Under the pieces are notes generated by a model. That model was not told the origin of the DNA. It did not search any database and saw nothing but the letters and a program-made list of their open reading frames with translations. DNA of 64,000 nucleotides from JAHBXL01 sp964409775 (lineage in GTDB: Bacteria > Planctomycetota > Phycisphaerae > Phycisphaerales > UBA1924). How positions within the stretch are numbered: position 1 is the stretch's first letter; each line of letters starts with the position of its first letter. The position numbers and the translations under genes were made by a program. Shown here piece after piece: positions 53,598 through 62,291 of this stretch. Location: the NCBI GenBank assembly GCA_964409775.1, contig CAYPEI010000010.1, positions 1 through 64,000 of the forward strand, read 5' to 3'.

Positions 53598-54554
53598 ATG
53601 ATCGAGATTCGATCTCTCTCGAAGAAGTTTGGTGACTTCACCGCCGTTGATGGCGTGTCGTTCGAGGTCCGGCGCGGCGAGGTGCTGGGCTTCCTCGGTC
53701 CCAACGGCGCGGGGAAGTCCACCACGATGAAGATGCTGACCGGCTTTCTCGCCCCCACCAGCGGGACCGCCATCGTGGGCGGGCACGATGTTCTCGAGGA
53801 GCCTCTGGCGGTCAAAGAGCGGATCGGGTATCTGCCGGAAGGAGCGCCGGCGTATCCCGACATGACGCCGCACTCCTTTCTGCGGTTTGTCGCGTCCGTC
53901 AGGGGACTGCGCCGGCAGAACGCGGAGCATCGCATCGCCGAACTGGTCTCGCTGGTCCATCTCGAGGGCGTCATGCAGCAGTCGATCGAGACACTCTCGA
54001 AGGGTTACAAGCGGCGGGTCGGCCTCGCCGCCGCGTTGCTGCACGATCCCGAAGTGCTGGTGATGGACGAACCGACCGACGGGCTCGACCCCAACCAGAA
54101 GCACGAGGTGCGCGAACTGATTCGAGCGATGGCTCCGCGCAAGGCGATCGTGCTCTCCACGCACATCCTCGAGGAAGTCGAGGCGGTGTGCACTCGCGCG
54201 ATCATCATCAATCGCGGCAGGATCGTCGCGGACGGCACGCCTTCCGACCTCCAGACCCGGTCTCGATTCCACAACGCCGTTCGCCTGGTGCTCCGGCCGC
54301 CTCCGGGCATCTCGGCCGAGTCGGTCCGGGCCGAACTGGCGCGGCTGCGCTACGTCGACACGGTCGAGCCCTCCGGTTCGTCCGACGGCACACTTAGTTT
54401 CGTGATCCTGCCGCGACCCGGCAAGTCTGTTCTCCCCGAGGTCACGCAGTGCGTTCGGGGAAAAGGCTGGGAGATCGACGAACTGCGGGTCGAAGTGGGC
54501 AGGCTCGACGACGTGTTCCGGTCGATCACTGCTGGAAAGCGAGGTGAGCAATGA
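53598..54554 (+). CDS. gldA: ABC transporter ATP-binding protein, GldA type
   Basis: 318 residues, ATG six bases after GGAGG. Walker A GPNGAGKST (34-42), Q-loop region 'IGYLPEGAPAYPDMT', signature 'TLSKGYKRRVGLAAALLHDP', Walker B/D-loop 'VLVMDEPTDGLDP', H-loop 'VLSTHILEE'. The signature LSKGYKRR, rather than LSGG, is usual in the GldA/CcmA-type branch. The first of a four-gene operon (permease, auxiliary protein, DUF4340) that matches the GldA-GldF-GldG gliding-type system. In non-gliding bacteria the exported substrate is unknown. It is divergent from the giant helicase. Confidence 0.92.
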   Translation: MIEIRSLSKKFGDFTAVDGVSFEVRRGEVLGFLGPNGAGKSTTMKMLTGFLAPTSGTAIVGGHDVLEEPLAVKERIGYLPEGAPAYPDMTPHSFLRFVASVRGLRRQNAEHRIAELVSLVHLEGVMQQSIETLSKGYKRRVGLAAALLHDPEVLVMDEPTDGLDPNQKHEVRELIRAMAPRKAIVLSTHILEEVEAVCTRAIIINRGRIVADGTPSDLQTRSRFHNAVRLVLRPPPGISAESVRAELARLRYVDTVEPSGSSDGTLSFVILPRPGKSVLPEVTQCVRGKGWEIDELRVEVGRLDDVFRSITAGKRGEQ

Positions 54555-55357
54555 GCACGACCGCCTCGGTGCAGGCCGCTCTGTCGGCCCCGTCGCGGGG
54601 TGCCGCGGCGTCGCCGTGGACGCGGCTGCTGGCCGTGCTGCGACGCGAACTCGCGGGCTACTTCGTCACGCCTGTCGCATACGTCTTCATCGTCATCTTT
54701 CTGCTCGTGACCGGGCTGTTCACCTTCGGGCCGCAACTGGGCAACTTCTTCGAACGCGGCCAGGCGGATCTGCGGCCGTTCTTCTTCTTCCATCCCTGGC
54801 TGTATCTCTTTCTGATCCCGGCCATCTCGATGCGTCTGTGGGCGGAAGAACGCCGCCAGGGCACGCTGGAACTGCTGCTCACGCTGCCGATCCCTCTGTG
54901 GGCGGCGGTGCTGGGGAAGTTCCTCGCTGCGTGGGCCTTCGCCGCGATCGCCCTGCTCCTGACGTTTCCGCTCTGGATCACCGTCAACTACCTCGGAGAC
55001 CCGGACAACGGCGTCATCCTTGCGGGCTATCTCGGTTCACTGCTGATGGCCGGCGCCTATCTCGCCATCGGCTCGTGCATTTCGGCGCTCACACGCAACC
55101 AGGTCATCGCCTTCGTGCTCACCGTCGTCGTCTGCTTCACGTTCATGCTCCCCGGGTTTGCGCCGTTCCAGTCGCTGCTCGCCGGCCGCGCCCCGCAGTC
55201 CGTGATCGACGCCGTCTCCTCGCTGAGTTTCCTGTACCGCTTCGAATCGATCAGCAAGGGCGTCGTGGATCTTCGAGACCTCATCTACTACCTCACGGTC
55301 ATCGCGTTGTTCCTCTTCGGCACCGGCGCGGCCGTTGAAGCCAAGAAAGCCGCCTGA
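54551..55357 (+). CDS. gldF: ABC transporter permease, GldF type
   Basis: 268 residues, ATG in an ATGA overlap with the ATPase. Six hydrophobic segments (about 39-58, 83-97, 122-143, 160-180, 190-210, 240-260). 'FVTPVAYVFIVIFLLVTGLFTF' opens TM1, and 'RLWAEERRQGTLELLLTLPI' (about 98-117) is the ABC-2 coupling-helix motif. Typical length for GldF-like ABC-2 permeases. It forms the channel driven by the preceding ATPase. Confidence 0.9.
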   Translation: MSTTASVQAALSAPSRGAAASPWTRLLAVLRRELAGYFVTPVAYVFIVIFLLVTGLFTFGPQLGNFFERGQADLRPFFFFHPWLYLFLIPAISMRLWAEERRQGTLELLLTLPIPLWAAVLGKFLAAWAFAAIALLLTFPLWITVNYLGDPDNGVILAGYLGSLLMAGAYLAIGSCISALTRNQVIAFVLTVVVCFTFMLPGFAPFQSLLAGRAPQSVIDAVSSLSFLYRFESISKGVVDLRDLIYYLTVIALFLFGTGAAVEAKKAA

Positions 55358-55374
55358 CCCCTGCTTGCGGCCTC

Positions 55375-57390
55375 GTGTCGGATCTCCAGTCGTTCGTGCA
55401 CCGTGTCTGCTTCCTGCTCCTCCACCCGGATCACCCCATGCGTGGCACAACGCTCCTGTCCATCGGCGTCTTCGTCGCGGCATTCGTCGCCTTCGTCGCT
55501 GTAAACATGCTCGCCGCCGCGGGCCTGCGGTCCGCACGCCTCGATCTGACGGATGGCCGGCTCTACACACTCTCAACGGGTTCGCGGAACATCGCGGCCT
55601 CGCTCCAGGAGCCGATCCGGTTCTCGCTGTACTACTCCGAACAACAGACGGCGGACCTTCCCGCGCAGGTGACGGGCTACGCGCAGCGCGTCCGCGAGGT
55701 ACTCGCGGAGTATGCGAACGCATCGCGTGGCAAGATTGTTGTGCAGTACATCAACCCCGAGCCGTTCTCTGATGCCGAGGACAAGGCCGTGGCGGCCGGC
55801 CTGCTCGGCCTTCCCGCAGGGCCTACCGGCGGACAGAGGTTCTATTTCGGGCTGGTCGCGACCAACTCGACGGACAAGCAGGAGGTCATCCCCTTCTTCC
55901 GGCCTGACCGAGAGGAGTTCCTTGAGTACGAACTGACACGGATCGTCAACCTGCTCTCGGAAGCGAAGCGGCCGACCATCGGCGTGATGAGTTGGCTGCC
56001 CATCCAAGGCGGCGAGTTCAACCCGATGACGCGGCAGCAGCCGCCGCCCGCGTGGCAGGTTGCGACGCTCGCACGCGAGATGTTCAACCTCCGAACCGTC
56101 CCTCCCACCGCCGCGGAGATTCCCCGCGATATCAACGTCCTGTGGATTGTCCACCCCAAGAACCCGAGCGAGGCCACGCTCTACGCGATTGATCAGTTCG
56201 TGCTGCGGGGCGGTCGGCTGCTGGTCTTTGTCGATCCGAACTGCGAGGCCGACATCCCCCCAGGGGTCAACCCCATGCAGGCGATGGGCCTTCCGAAGAA
56301 CTCCGACCTGCCGCGGCTCTTTGAGAAGTGGGGCGTGGAACTCGTGCCCGGCAGCCTCGCGGCGGATCGTGATGCGGCGATCCGCGTGAACGCCGGCGGC
56401 CAGGGTCGGTCCGAGCCGGTCGATTACGTCCTGTGGCTGAGCCTGGGGAGCGACAACCTGAACCGGCAGGACGCCGTCACAGGTCAACTCCGCACGCTGA
56501 ACATCGCCACCGCCGGCATTCTGCGCCGCCGCGACGGGGCGGGGACGACGTTCCAGCCGCTGGTCTCCACCGGCCCCAACGCGGCGATCATCGGCGCGGA
56601 CCGGGTTTCATTCATGCCCGATCCCAGGGCGTTGCTTGCGGACTACAAGTCGGGCGGCAGTCCGCTCGTCATCGCCGCACGCATCACGGGCAAGGTCAGG
56701 AGCGCCTTCGACGGACCGCCCGCGCCGGCACCCGCGGCCTCGCCGGATCAGCCGCCGCCCGCCCCCCCCGCCGGCCCTCACATCGCCGAATCCGCCGAGC
56801 CGGCCAACATCATCATCGTCGCCGACTGCGACATGCTGCAGGATCGATTCTGGATCGAGGAGCAGCGGCTCGGTCAGATCGTCCTGGGTCTCAACAAGTT
56901 CGCCGACAACGGCGACCTGGCCATCGGCGCGCTCGACAACCTCTCCGGGTCATCTGACCTCATCAGCGTGCGGTCCCGAGGCACATTCCAGCGACCGTTC
57001 AACCGCGTGAACCAACTCCGGCGCGAAGCGGAGCAGCGGTACCTCGCGACCGAGCTGGCCCTGCAGAACAAACTCCGGGAGACTCAGACGAAGATCGACG
57101 AGTTGCAGCGTTCGAGGACGGACGCGCAGAGTACTGCGAACTCGGTCATCCTGACACCGGAGCAGCAGGCCGAGATCGAGAAGTTCCGAGCCGAGCAGGT
57201 CCAGACCCGCAAGCAACTGCGCGATGTTCAACACCAACTCAACAAGGACATCGAGGGTCTCGGCCGGACCGTCAAACTCGTGAACATCTGGATGATGCCT
57301 GCACTGGTCGGCCTCGCGGCCGTCGGCCTGGGCGCGTGGCGCGCACGACGACGCCGACAGGATCGCCATGCGCCGACCGCCCGGGGCTGA
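55375..57390 (+). CDS. gldG: GldG-family ABC transporter auxiliary protein
   Basis: 671 residues from the GTG at 55375. An ATG at 55438 (MRGTTLL), just before the first membrane segment, is an equally likely start. TM1 is 'TTLLSIGVFVAAFVAFVAVNMLAAAG'. Then comes the GldG/ABC_transp_aux pattern: 'RLDLTDGRLYTLSTGSRNIAASLQEPIRFSLYYSEQQTADLP' in the N-terminal periplasmic region, and 'LWIVHPKNPSEATLYAIDQFVLRGGRLLVFVDP' in the middle. A coiled coil follows (about 560-630), and the final TM is 'WMMPALVGLAAVGLGAW'. It works beside the permease in the periplasm. Its function in non-gliding bacteria is unsettled. Confidence 0.9.
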   Translation: MSDLQSFVHRVCFLLLHPDHPMRGTTLLSIGVFVAAFVAFVAVNMLAAAGLRSARLDLTDGRLYTLSTGSRNIAASLQEPIRFSLYYSEQQTADLPAQVTGYAQRVREVLAEYANASRGKIVVQYINPEPFSDAEDKAVAAGLLGLPAGPTGGQRFYFGLVATNSTDKQEVIPFFRPDREEFLEYELTRIVNLLSEAKRPTIGVMSWLPIQGGEFNPMTRQQPPPAWQVATLAREMFNLRTVPPTAAEIPRDINVLWIVHPKNPSEATLYAIDQFVLRGGRLLVFVDPNCEADIPPGVNPMQAMGLPKNSDLPRLFEKWGVELVPGSLAADRDAAIRVNAGGQGRSEPVDYVLWLSLGSDNLNRQDAVTGQLRTLNIATAGILRRRDGAGTTFQPLVSTGPNAAIIGADRVSFMPDPRALLADYKSGGSPLVIAARITGKVRSAFDGPPAPAPAASPDQPPPAPPAGPHIAESAEPANIIIVADCDMLQDRFWIEEQRLGQIVLGLNKFADNGDLAIGALDNLSGSSDLISVRSRGTFQRPFNRVNQLRREAEQRYLATELALQNKLRETQTKIDELQRSRTDAQSTANSVILTPEQQAEIEKFRAEQVQTRKQLRDVQHQLNKDIEGLGRTVKLVNIWMMPALVGLAAVGLGAWRARRRRQDRHAPTARG

Positions 57391-57405
57391 TCGCGGATCT
57401 CTGCC

Positions 57406-58554
57406 ATGAAAACGCACACCATCGCCATCGTCGCCTTTGTCGCCGCGGCCCTCGCTGTCGCCGCGATCATGGTCACTTCCCGGCCACCGTCGGACTCCGC
57501 CTCGGCACCGGCGACCGGTTCGCTCGTGCTGCCGACGCTCGCATCGCGGATCAACGATGCCGCCGAGGTCCGCATTCTCCGCGCCGGGCAGGCTTCCACC
57601 TATCGCCGCGGTCCATCGGGCTGGGGGCTGCTCGAGAAGGACCAATACCCGGTGAAGGCAGAGAACCTCCGGGCACTGGTGATCGGCCTTGCCGAACTCC
57701 GCATCACCGAGGCAAAGACCTCAAGGCCCGATCTCTACCCTCGCATCGGCGTTCAGGATCCATCCCAGCCGGTTCCGCCCCCGGCGGACACTCCGGATGA
57801 AGAGCCGGCGACTCTGCCGTCGCTCATCACCGTCAAGGATGCATCCGGCGCCGACCTCGGATCGGTGATCATTGGAACGCAGAAGTGGGGCTCGACGCCG
57901 GAGGTGTACATCCGCCGTGCGGGCGAGGCGCAATCGTGGCTCGCGACCGGCAAGGTCGATGTCCCCTGGGACGCACTCGCGTGGGTCGAGCGCTCGATCG
58001 TCAACATTCCACGCGAGAAGTGGAAGGCCGTCTCGGTCACGCACGCCGATGGCGAAACGGTAACCGTCGGCCGTCAGGAGGCCAGCCAGGCAACCTTTGC
58101 TGTCGAAGGTGTTCCCACCGGCCGCGAACTCACTTCGCCGGCCGCGGGCGATTCGCTGGGCAGCGTGTTCACGGGTCTGACGTTCGACGATGTCAAGAAG
58201 TCCTCTGCTCTGGACGCCGCCGCGCTCGCCGCGGCCGCCCGTGCGGTGGGCACCACGTTCGAAGGCCTCGTCCTCACCGCCCGCACGATTGAACTCGACG
58301 GGAAGAAGTGGACGACGCTCGAAGCCGCGGCCGCAAACCCGGCAGAACAGCCGGATGCCGCGAAGCAGGCCGATGAGTTGAACGCCCGGCTGGCCGGCTG
58401 GGCATTCGCCATCCCCGAGTACAAAGCCAAGGCTCTGCTCACGCGATTGAGCGATCTGCTCAAGCCCGTTGAACAGCCACCTGCTCCGACCGCAAGCCCG
58501 AGCGCCCCTGACGACGAAGCCCCTGGAACACCGGCTCCAGACCCAGCGCCGTGA
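57406..58554 (+). CDS. DUF4340 domain protein of the gld-type operon
   Basis: 382 residues, 15 bases after the GldG-like gene. N-terminal signal anchor (TIAIVAFVAAALAVAAIMVTS). The DUF4340 region 'VRILRAGQASTYRRGPSGWGLLEKDQYPVKAENLRALVIGLAELRITEAKTSRPDLYPRIGV' is diagnostic, with a second repeat-like part 'AVSVTHADGETVTVGRQ' later. The C terminus is Pro/Ala-rich and probably disordered. DUF4340 proteins accompany GldG-type transporters and likely sit on the outside of the inner membrane. Together the four genes form one operon, 53598-58554. Confidence 0.88.
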   Translation: MKTHTIAIVAFVAAALAVAAIMVTSRPPSDSASAPATGSLVLPTLASRINDAAEVRILRAGQASTYRRGPSGWGLLEKDQYPVKAENLRALVIGLAELRITEAKTSRPDLYPRIGVQDPSQPVPPPADTPDEEPATLPSLITVKDASGADLGSVIIGTQKWGSTPEVYIRRAGEAQSWLATGKVDVPWDALAWVERSIVNIPREKWKAVSVTHADGETVTVGRQEASQATFAVEGVPTGRELTSPAAGDSLGSVFTGLTFDDVKKSSALDAAALAAAARAVGTTFEGLVLTARTIELDGKKWTTLEAAAANPAEQPDAAKQADELNARLAGWAFAIPEYKAKALLTRLSDLLKPVEQPPAPTASPSAPDDEAPGTPAPDPAP

Positions 58555-58569
58555 GACTGGGCTGCCCGA

Positions 58570-58586
58570 CTCGCCGCGGTGGCGAG
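58570..58586. terminator. Short hairpin between convergent genes
   Basis: CTCGCC/GGCGAG (58570-58575, 58581-58586) with a 5-base loop lies between the DUF4340 stop and the convergent asparagine synthetase stop. There is no T-run, so this is only a weak terminator candidate. Confidence 0.35.
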
Positions 58587-58609
58587 TGCGCGGCTCGCAC
58601 AGCGCTCAG

Positions 58610-60508
58610 TCACACCCCAACGGCCGCGGCGGCCCGCACCTCGATCCGCGGCTCGGTTCGCCGGCTTCCCCACCACCGATCGCCCCACATCGCGATGTTG
58701 AGCATGGGCCACGCCAGCCGCCAGAGTGCCGCCGGTTGCTGCGCCACGGCCTCGATCGCGCCCGGCGCGAAGACTGCCGATGCGAACTCGCTTTCGCGAA
58801 GGGCGTCCCCCATCCCGCCGAGCCATCCAGTGAACGGCAGCGGGAAACTCGCCTTCGGGCGGGTGATCACCCAATCTGGTACCCCGCCCGCGCCAGCGAA
58901 CGCGGCCCGTAGCGGGAGTTTCGTTCCGGCTGCGCTTCCGCCCACGCCGGGCGCGAACTTGCACCGCCACGGCAGCGACTCTGCCAGTTCCGCAAGCCGT
59001 ACATCCGCGAACGGCGTGCGTCCCTCGACGCCTTCGAGCATGGTTGAAGTATCCAGCCGCTGCAGCAGCCCCGCCAGATTCACCCGCCGCAAGTACCGGA
59101 GGTGAACATCGAGCCCCGATGCCGCGGGCCCTGCGGCCGCGGCGAGGTCTGCGAACTCCGCCGCGAGTTCGGACCGCATCGGCGCATCGCTCTGACATGC
59201 CCGCCACACGCCCTCGCTCAGCACATCCTGCTTCGAGGCGGGCGGCACCCAGGCGTTGGCGTCGACATGCAGCAGCGCCCTTCGCATCGCGAGCGTTCCA
59301 ACATCGTCCGGTCTCTCCGCCAGTTCGAACTGCAATGCTGCGGCGAGAATCAGGTCATACCCGGCGAGCAACTCGTCTGCGCCCTCCCCCGAGAGGGCGA
59401 CAATCCGCCCATCTGCCCGCAGACGCCGCGCGACCTCGTTGATCGCGACTTCGTTGGGCGTGCTCAACGGGGTGCCCAATCGCTCCACCATCTCTGCCCA
59501 GCGCTCCAGGAACATCCGTTCGGTAATCGGCGCCTGCGTATGGACCGTTCCGAGTTCAGAGGCCGCTCGTCTCGCGCATGCCATGTCCGCATCCGCCGCG
59601 CCGTCATCAAAGCCCGAGCAATAGGTCCGTACCGGCTCGTTCGCGGCGAGCCCCGCCTGTGCAGCGCACATCGCGATCACCGTCGAGTCGATCCCGCCGC
59701 TCAGCAGGGAGCACACCGGCACATCGCTCCGCAGGTGCGCCGCCACCGACCCACGGACCGCCTCACGAATACTCGCCGCGGCATCTCCCGTGATGCCCGG
59801 GTTCACCGGCACTGACCGCCACCGACTTACGGCGCTCACATCATGACGCGCCAGATCGATCTGGATCACCTCGCCCGGGCGCACGGTCCGCACACCCTCA
59901 AAGAGCGTGCGTGAGCCGAGCGTGGTGCGGATCGTGGTCAGGTAGGAACTGATCGTCGCGAGGTCAGGCCTTGCGCAGACTTCGGGATGCGCGAGGATCG
60001 CCTGCAGTTCGCTCGCGATCACGAATGTCGCGCCGTCGCCCCCATCCGTCCACCAGTACAGCGGTTTGATTCCCAGCGGGTCGCGGGCGATCAGCACCTT
60101 CCTCGCCAGAGTGTCATACGCCACGAGCGCGTACATGCCGCGCATGCGGGCAAAGGCATCGGGCCCCCACGCCGCGATCGCCGCGAGAACGGTCTCCGTG
60201 TCGCTCCGCGTGCGGAAGCGGACCCCGATCGCGGCCAGTTCTCTCCGCAACTCCGCATCGTTGTACAACTCGCCGTTGTACGAGATCGCCCAGCGGCCGC
60301 CCTCGCTCACCATCGGCTGGGCGCCTTCGGGCGTCGGGTCGATGACCGCCAATCGCCGATGCGCCAGCACCGCCGCGCCATCGGCGCTCCGCCACAACCC
60401 GGCCCCATCCGGGCCGCGGTGCGACATCACGTCACGCATCCGCGCGACCTGCTGGTCACTGGTTCCAACCGCCCCGCGGCACGATACGACAGCAACGACT
60501 CCGCACAT
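58610..60508 (-). CDS. asnB: Asparagine synthetase B (glutamine-hydrolysing)
   Basis: 632 residues from MCGVVAV. The start is fixed because Cys2 must become the N-terminal nucleophile of the glutaminase domain, so the longer upstream frame is rejected. Glutaminase motifs: 'RGPDGAGLW', 'RLAVIDPTPEGAQPM', 'YNGELYND', 'DTETVL'. Synthetase domain: SGGIDST (about residue 268), 'LSGEGADELLAGYD' and 'DTSTMLEGVEGRTPFAD'. It converts aspartate, glutamine and ATP to asparagine. It is longer than the E. coli enzyme (554) but within the range of the bacterial AsnB family that also includes cell-wall amidotransferase relatives, so substrate assignment is not absolute. Confidence 0.92.
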   Translation of the reverse strand: MCGVVAVVSCRGAVGTSDQQVARMRDVMSHRGPDGAGLWRSADGAAVLAHRRLAVIDPTPEGAQPMVSEGGRWAISYNGELYNDAELRRELAAIGVRFRTRSDTETVLAAIAAWGPDAFARMRGMYALVAYDTLARKVLIARDPLGIKPLYWWTDGGDGATFVIASELQAILAHPEVCARPDLATISSYLTTIRTTLGSRTLFEGVRTVRPGEVIQIDLARHDVSAVSRWRSVPVNPGITGDAAASIREAVRGSVAAHLRSDVPVCSLLSGGIDSTVIAMCAAQAGLAANEPVRTYCSGFDDGAADADMACARRAASELGTVHTQAPITERMFLERWAEMVERLGTPLSTPNEVAINEVARRLRADGRIVALSGEGADELLAGYDLILAAALQFELAERPDDVGTLAMRRALLHVDANAWVPPASKQDVLSEGVWRACQSDAPMRSELAAEFADLAAAAGPAASGLDVHLRYLRRVNLAGLLQRLDTSTMLEGVEGRTPFADVRLAELAESLPWRCKFAPGVGGSAAGTKLPLRAAFAGAGGVPDWVITRPKASFPLPFTGWLGGMGDALRESEFASAVFAPGAIEAVAQQPAALWRLAWPMLNIAMWGDRWWGSRRTEPRIEVRAAAAVGV

Positions 60509-60564
60509 GTGGACCTTATCGGCCCGCCGAGAAGCCATCCCGCATCATTCCGCTGTTCCGCCCT

Positions 60565-60963
60565 TTACACCCAGAGCGACACGATCAAGGCGGGCTCCTT
60601 CAGTTTGCCCTGCCAGTCGCCCACGTTCGTCGAAACGAACTTCACCTCGTAATCCGGGTGCGCATCGAGCCACTGGTTGATCTGGTCATCCATCGCGGCC
60701 AGCGACTCGGGCGCCAGGCGGCAGTGGAACGACCGCACGTGCGTGGCCCCCGACCCGGTGAGGTTGGTCTTCCGCTTCCAGTTGTCCGTGTGCCGGGTGT
60801 TCACGTTCCCCATCAACGCCTGGTTGATGTGCTGGATCTTCGGCTTGTTCTCGCTCTGGTCCCCGACGGTCGGGTTTGGCGGCTTGGCCGTCGGGATCAC
60901 TCCCGTTGCGGGAATACCCGTCCCATCGCCCAGCGGGTGAAGCAACGCATCGCGAGTCGCCAT
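60565..60963 (-). CDS. Conserved small protein, unknown function
   Basis: 132 residues from MATRDAL. The N-terminal two thirds are Pro/Asn/Thr-rich with little predicted fold (IPTAKPPNPTVGDQSENKPKI). The last about 55 residues form a compact domain: 'THVRSFHCRLAPESLAAMDDQINQWLDAHPDYEVKFVSTNVGDWQGKL' ending 'ALIVSLWV'. The pattern 'vk-F--------l---IN-WL-------v----' resembles the Cse60/DUF2758-like small domain seen in several phyla. Function unknown. Monocistronic. Confidence 0.65.
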   Translation of the reverse strand: MATRDALLHPLGDGTGIPATGVIPTAKPPNPTVGDQSENKPKIQHINQALMGNVNTRHTDNWKRKTNLTGSGATHVRSFHCRLAPESLAAMDDQINQWLDAHPDYEVKFVSTNVGDWQGKLKEPALIVSLWV

Positions 60964-61050
60964 TGCGGCCTCCTTCCACACGGATTGTCGATCCCCCCTT
61001 CCCCTTCTGTCGGCCGAATGGCCACTTCCAGTATGCCAAACTCCGGCCGG

Positions 61051-61413
61051 TCATGCCAACTCAAAGCGCCAGCGGTTGGTCGTCGCTCCGGGGACTTTGC
61101 GGCCGATCAACCGCCGCCCGGCGTCAGGAATCTCGATGGAAAGCGGGCCACCCGGCTGCGGGGACAGCCGGCAGGTCCCCTCTGCCAACCTGCGCACCTC
61201 GCCACGACCCCCTGAAATGGGGCCTTCATACTCCAGATACATTGGGCGATGATCGGCGATCCGCTCGGCGTCAAACTCGGCCGCGCTCCGAACATCGACT
61301 CCCTCCGCCAGACGGAACGTCAGGAGCCTGTCGGTCCCGCTTTGCTCGAGCATCCAGTCCAGATGGCAGCGGCCATCGGGTTCGGAGTGCTTGAGCAATA
61401 CCCATCGTCCCAT
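61051..61413 (-). CDS. LigD N-terminal-like (DNA polymerase ligase) domain protein
   Basis: 120 residues from MGRWVLL; the frame upstream looks non-coding. 'WVLLKHSEPDGRCHLDWMLEQ' and 'DRLLTFRLAEG', followed by 'IADHRPMYLEYEGPISGGRGEVRRLAEGTCRL', match the small LigD_N/3'-phosphoesterase-like domain family (H-------HhDhhhE ... HR--Yh-YEGpiS--RG-V-R). In LigD that domain trims 3' ends, with His/Asp/Glu at the metal site; here H40-type positions are partly replaced. It lies divergent from the TPR lipoprotein. Whether it is active is uncertain. Confidence 0.65.
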   Translation of the reverse strand: MGRWVLLKHSEPDGRCHLDWMLEQSGTDRLLTFRLAEGVDVRSAAEFDAERIADHRPMYLEYEGPISGGRGEVRRLAEGTCRLSPQPGGPLSIEIPDAGRRLIGRKVPGATTNRWRFELA

Positions 61414-61504
61414 GCCCGATGGTACCTCGGGGTGTGACAACGGGGCCGATGGCGGTACACTTGCCGCACCCCGCGAACCGGGGCCACTACACGGAGTTGT
61501 TCCC

Positions 61505-62221
61505 ATGTCGATCCGCCTGCTCCCCCTCGTCTGCCTCCTTCTTGCCGCGATGAACCTTGGCGGGTGCGCCCAGCGATCGCTGCTGGCGGTCCGGCAGTCC
61601 GGCGATGCCCACTTTGCGCGGGCGGAGTATGCGGAGGCACAGGCCGACTACGAGGAATACCTGAACCGGAGCCCCGCTCGGCCGGAAGTGCACTACATGC
61701 TCGGTCGCACCCTCCTGGCGCAGGGCCGCACCGGCCCGGCACGCGAGCAGTTGCTGCTCGCCTATCGCCTGACCCCCGAAGACGATGAGGTGTTCGCGCA
61801 CGTCTGCGAGGGCCTCTACGCCGACAAGCAGTACGAGGAACTGAATCGCCTTCTCCGTTCCCGCACGATCGACCGCGGCCGGATGCAGGATTGGCTCCTG
61901 CTTGCGGAGTATTCGCAGAAGCAGGGTGACATGGACGAAGCCCAGCGCGCGCTGCTCACCGCGGCGCGAATCGACGGCGGCCGGTCGGTCGAGCCGCAGT
62001 TGGGCCTGGCCAAGATCTACATGGCCGCGGGCGACAAGTCGCGGGCGATTCAGCGGCTCCGCATGGCGTACTTCGTGCAGCCGCAGAACGGCGAGATCGC
62101 GACGCTCGCCACGTCGCTGGGCGAGATCGTCGGCCCGTCGTTCGGGATGCCCCCGGCCGAGATGCCGTACTCGCCGTCGCCTTCGTCCGCGGTGACCGAG
62201 GTCCCCACTGAGAAGCGATAG
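61505..62221 (+). CDS. TPR lipoprotein
   Basis: 238 residues. Lipoprotein signal 'LLPLVCLLLAAMNLGGC' with lipobox LGGC, lipidated Cys at 21. About four TPR units follow: 'GDAHFARAEYAEAQADYEEYLNRSP', 'PEVHYMLGRTLLAQGRTGPAREQLLLAYRLTP', 'DWLLLAEYSQKQGDMDEAQRALLTAARID' and 'QLGLAKIYMAAGDKSRAIQRLRMAYFVQP'. The C terminus is Pro/Ser-rich. Probably a periplasmic or outer-membrane scaffold in assembly or secretion. The partner is unknown. Confidence 0.85.
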   Translation: MSIRLLPLVCLLLAAMNLGGCAQRSLLAVRQSGDAHFARAEYAEAQADYEEYLNRSPARPEVHYMLGRTLLAQGRTGPAREQLLLAYRLTPEDDEVFAHVCEGLYADKQYEELNRLLRSRTIDRGRMQDWLLLAEYSQKQGDMDEAQRALLTAARIDGGRSVEPQLGLAKIYMAAGDKSRAIQRLRMAYFVQPQNGEIATLATSLGEIVGPSFGMPPAEMPYSPSPSSAVTEVPTEKR

Positions 62222-62255
62222 TCCGGACGGCAAGTCTGAAACATGAGCAAACCCC

Positions 62256-62284
62256 GACACCCGGCAGCGCACGCGCCGGGTGTC
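62256..62284. terminator. Bidirectional hairpin between convergent genes
   Basis: Perfect 10-base inverted repeat GACACCCGGC/GCCGGGTGTC (62256-62265, 62275-62284) with a 9-base loop, between the TPR lipoprotein (plus) and PPK2 (minus). No long T-run, but position and strength fit a shared terminator. Confidence 0.7.
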
Positions 62285-62291
62285 GTTGCAC

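Noticed and set aside
51595..53601. A 668-codon frame antisense to the giant helicase
   Set aside because: Pro/Arg/Gln-rich shadow of the DUF4011 and transglutaminase-like coding region.
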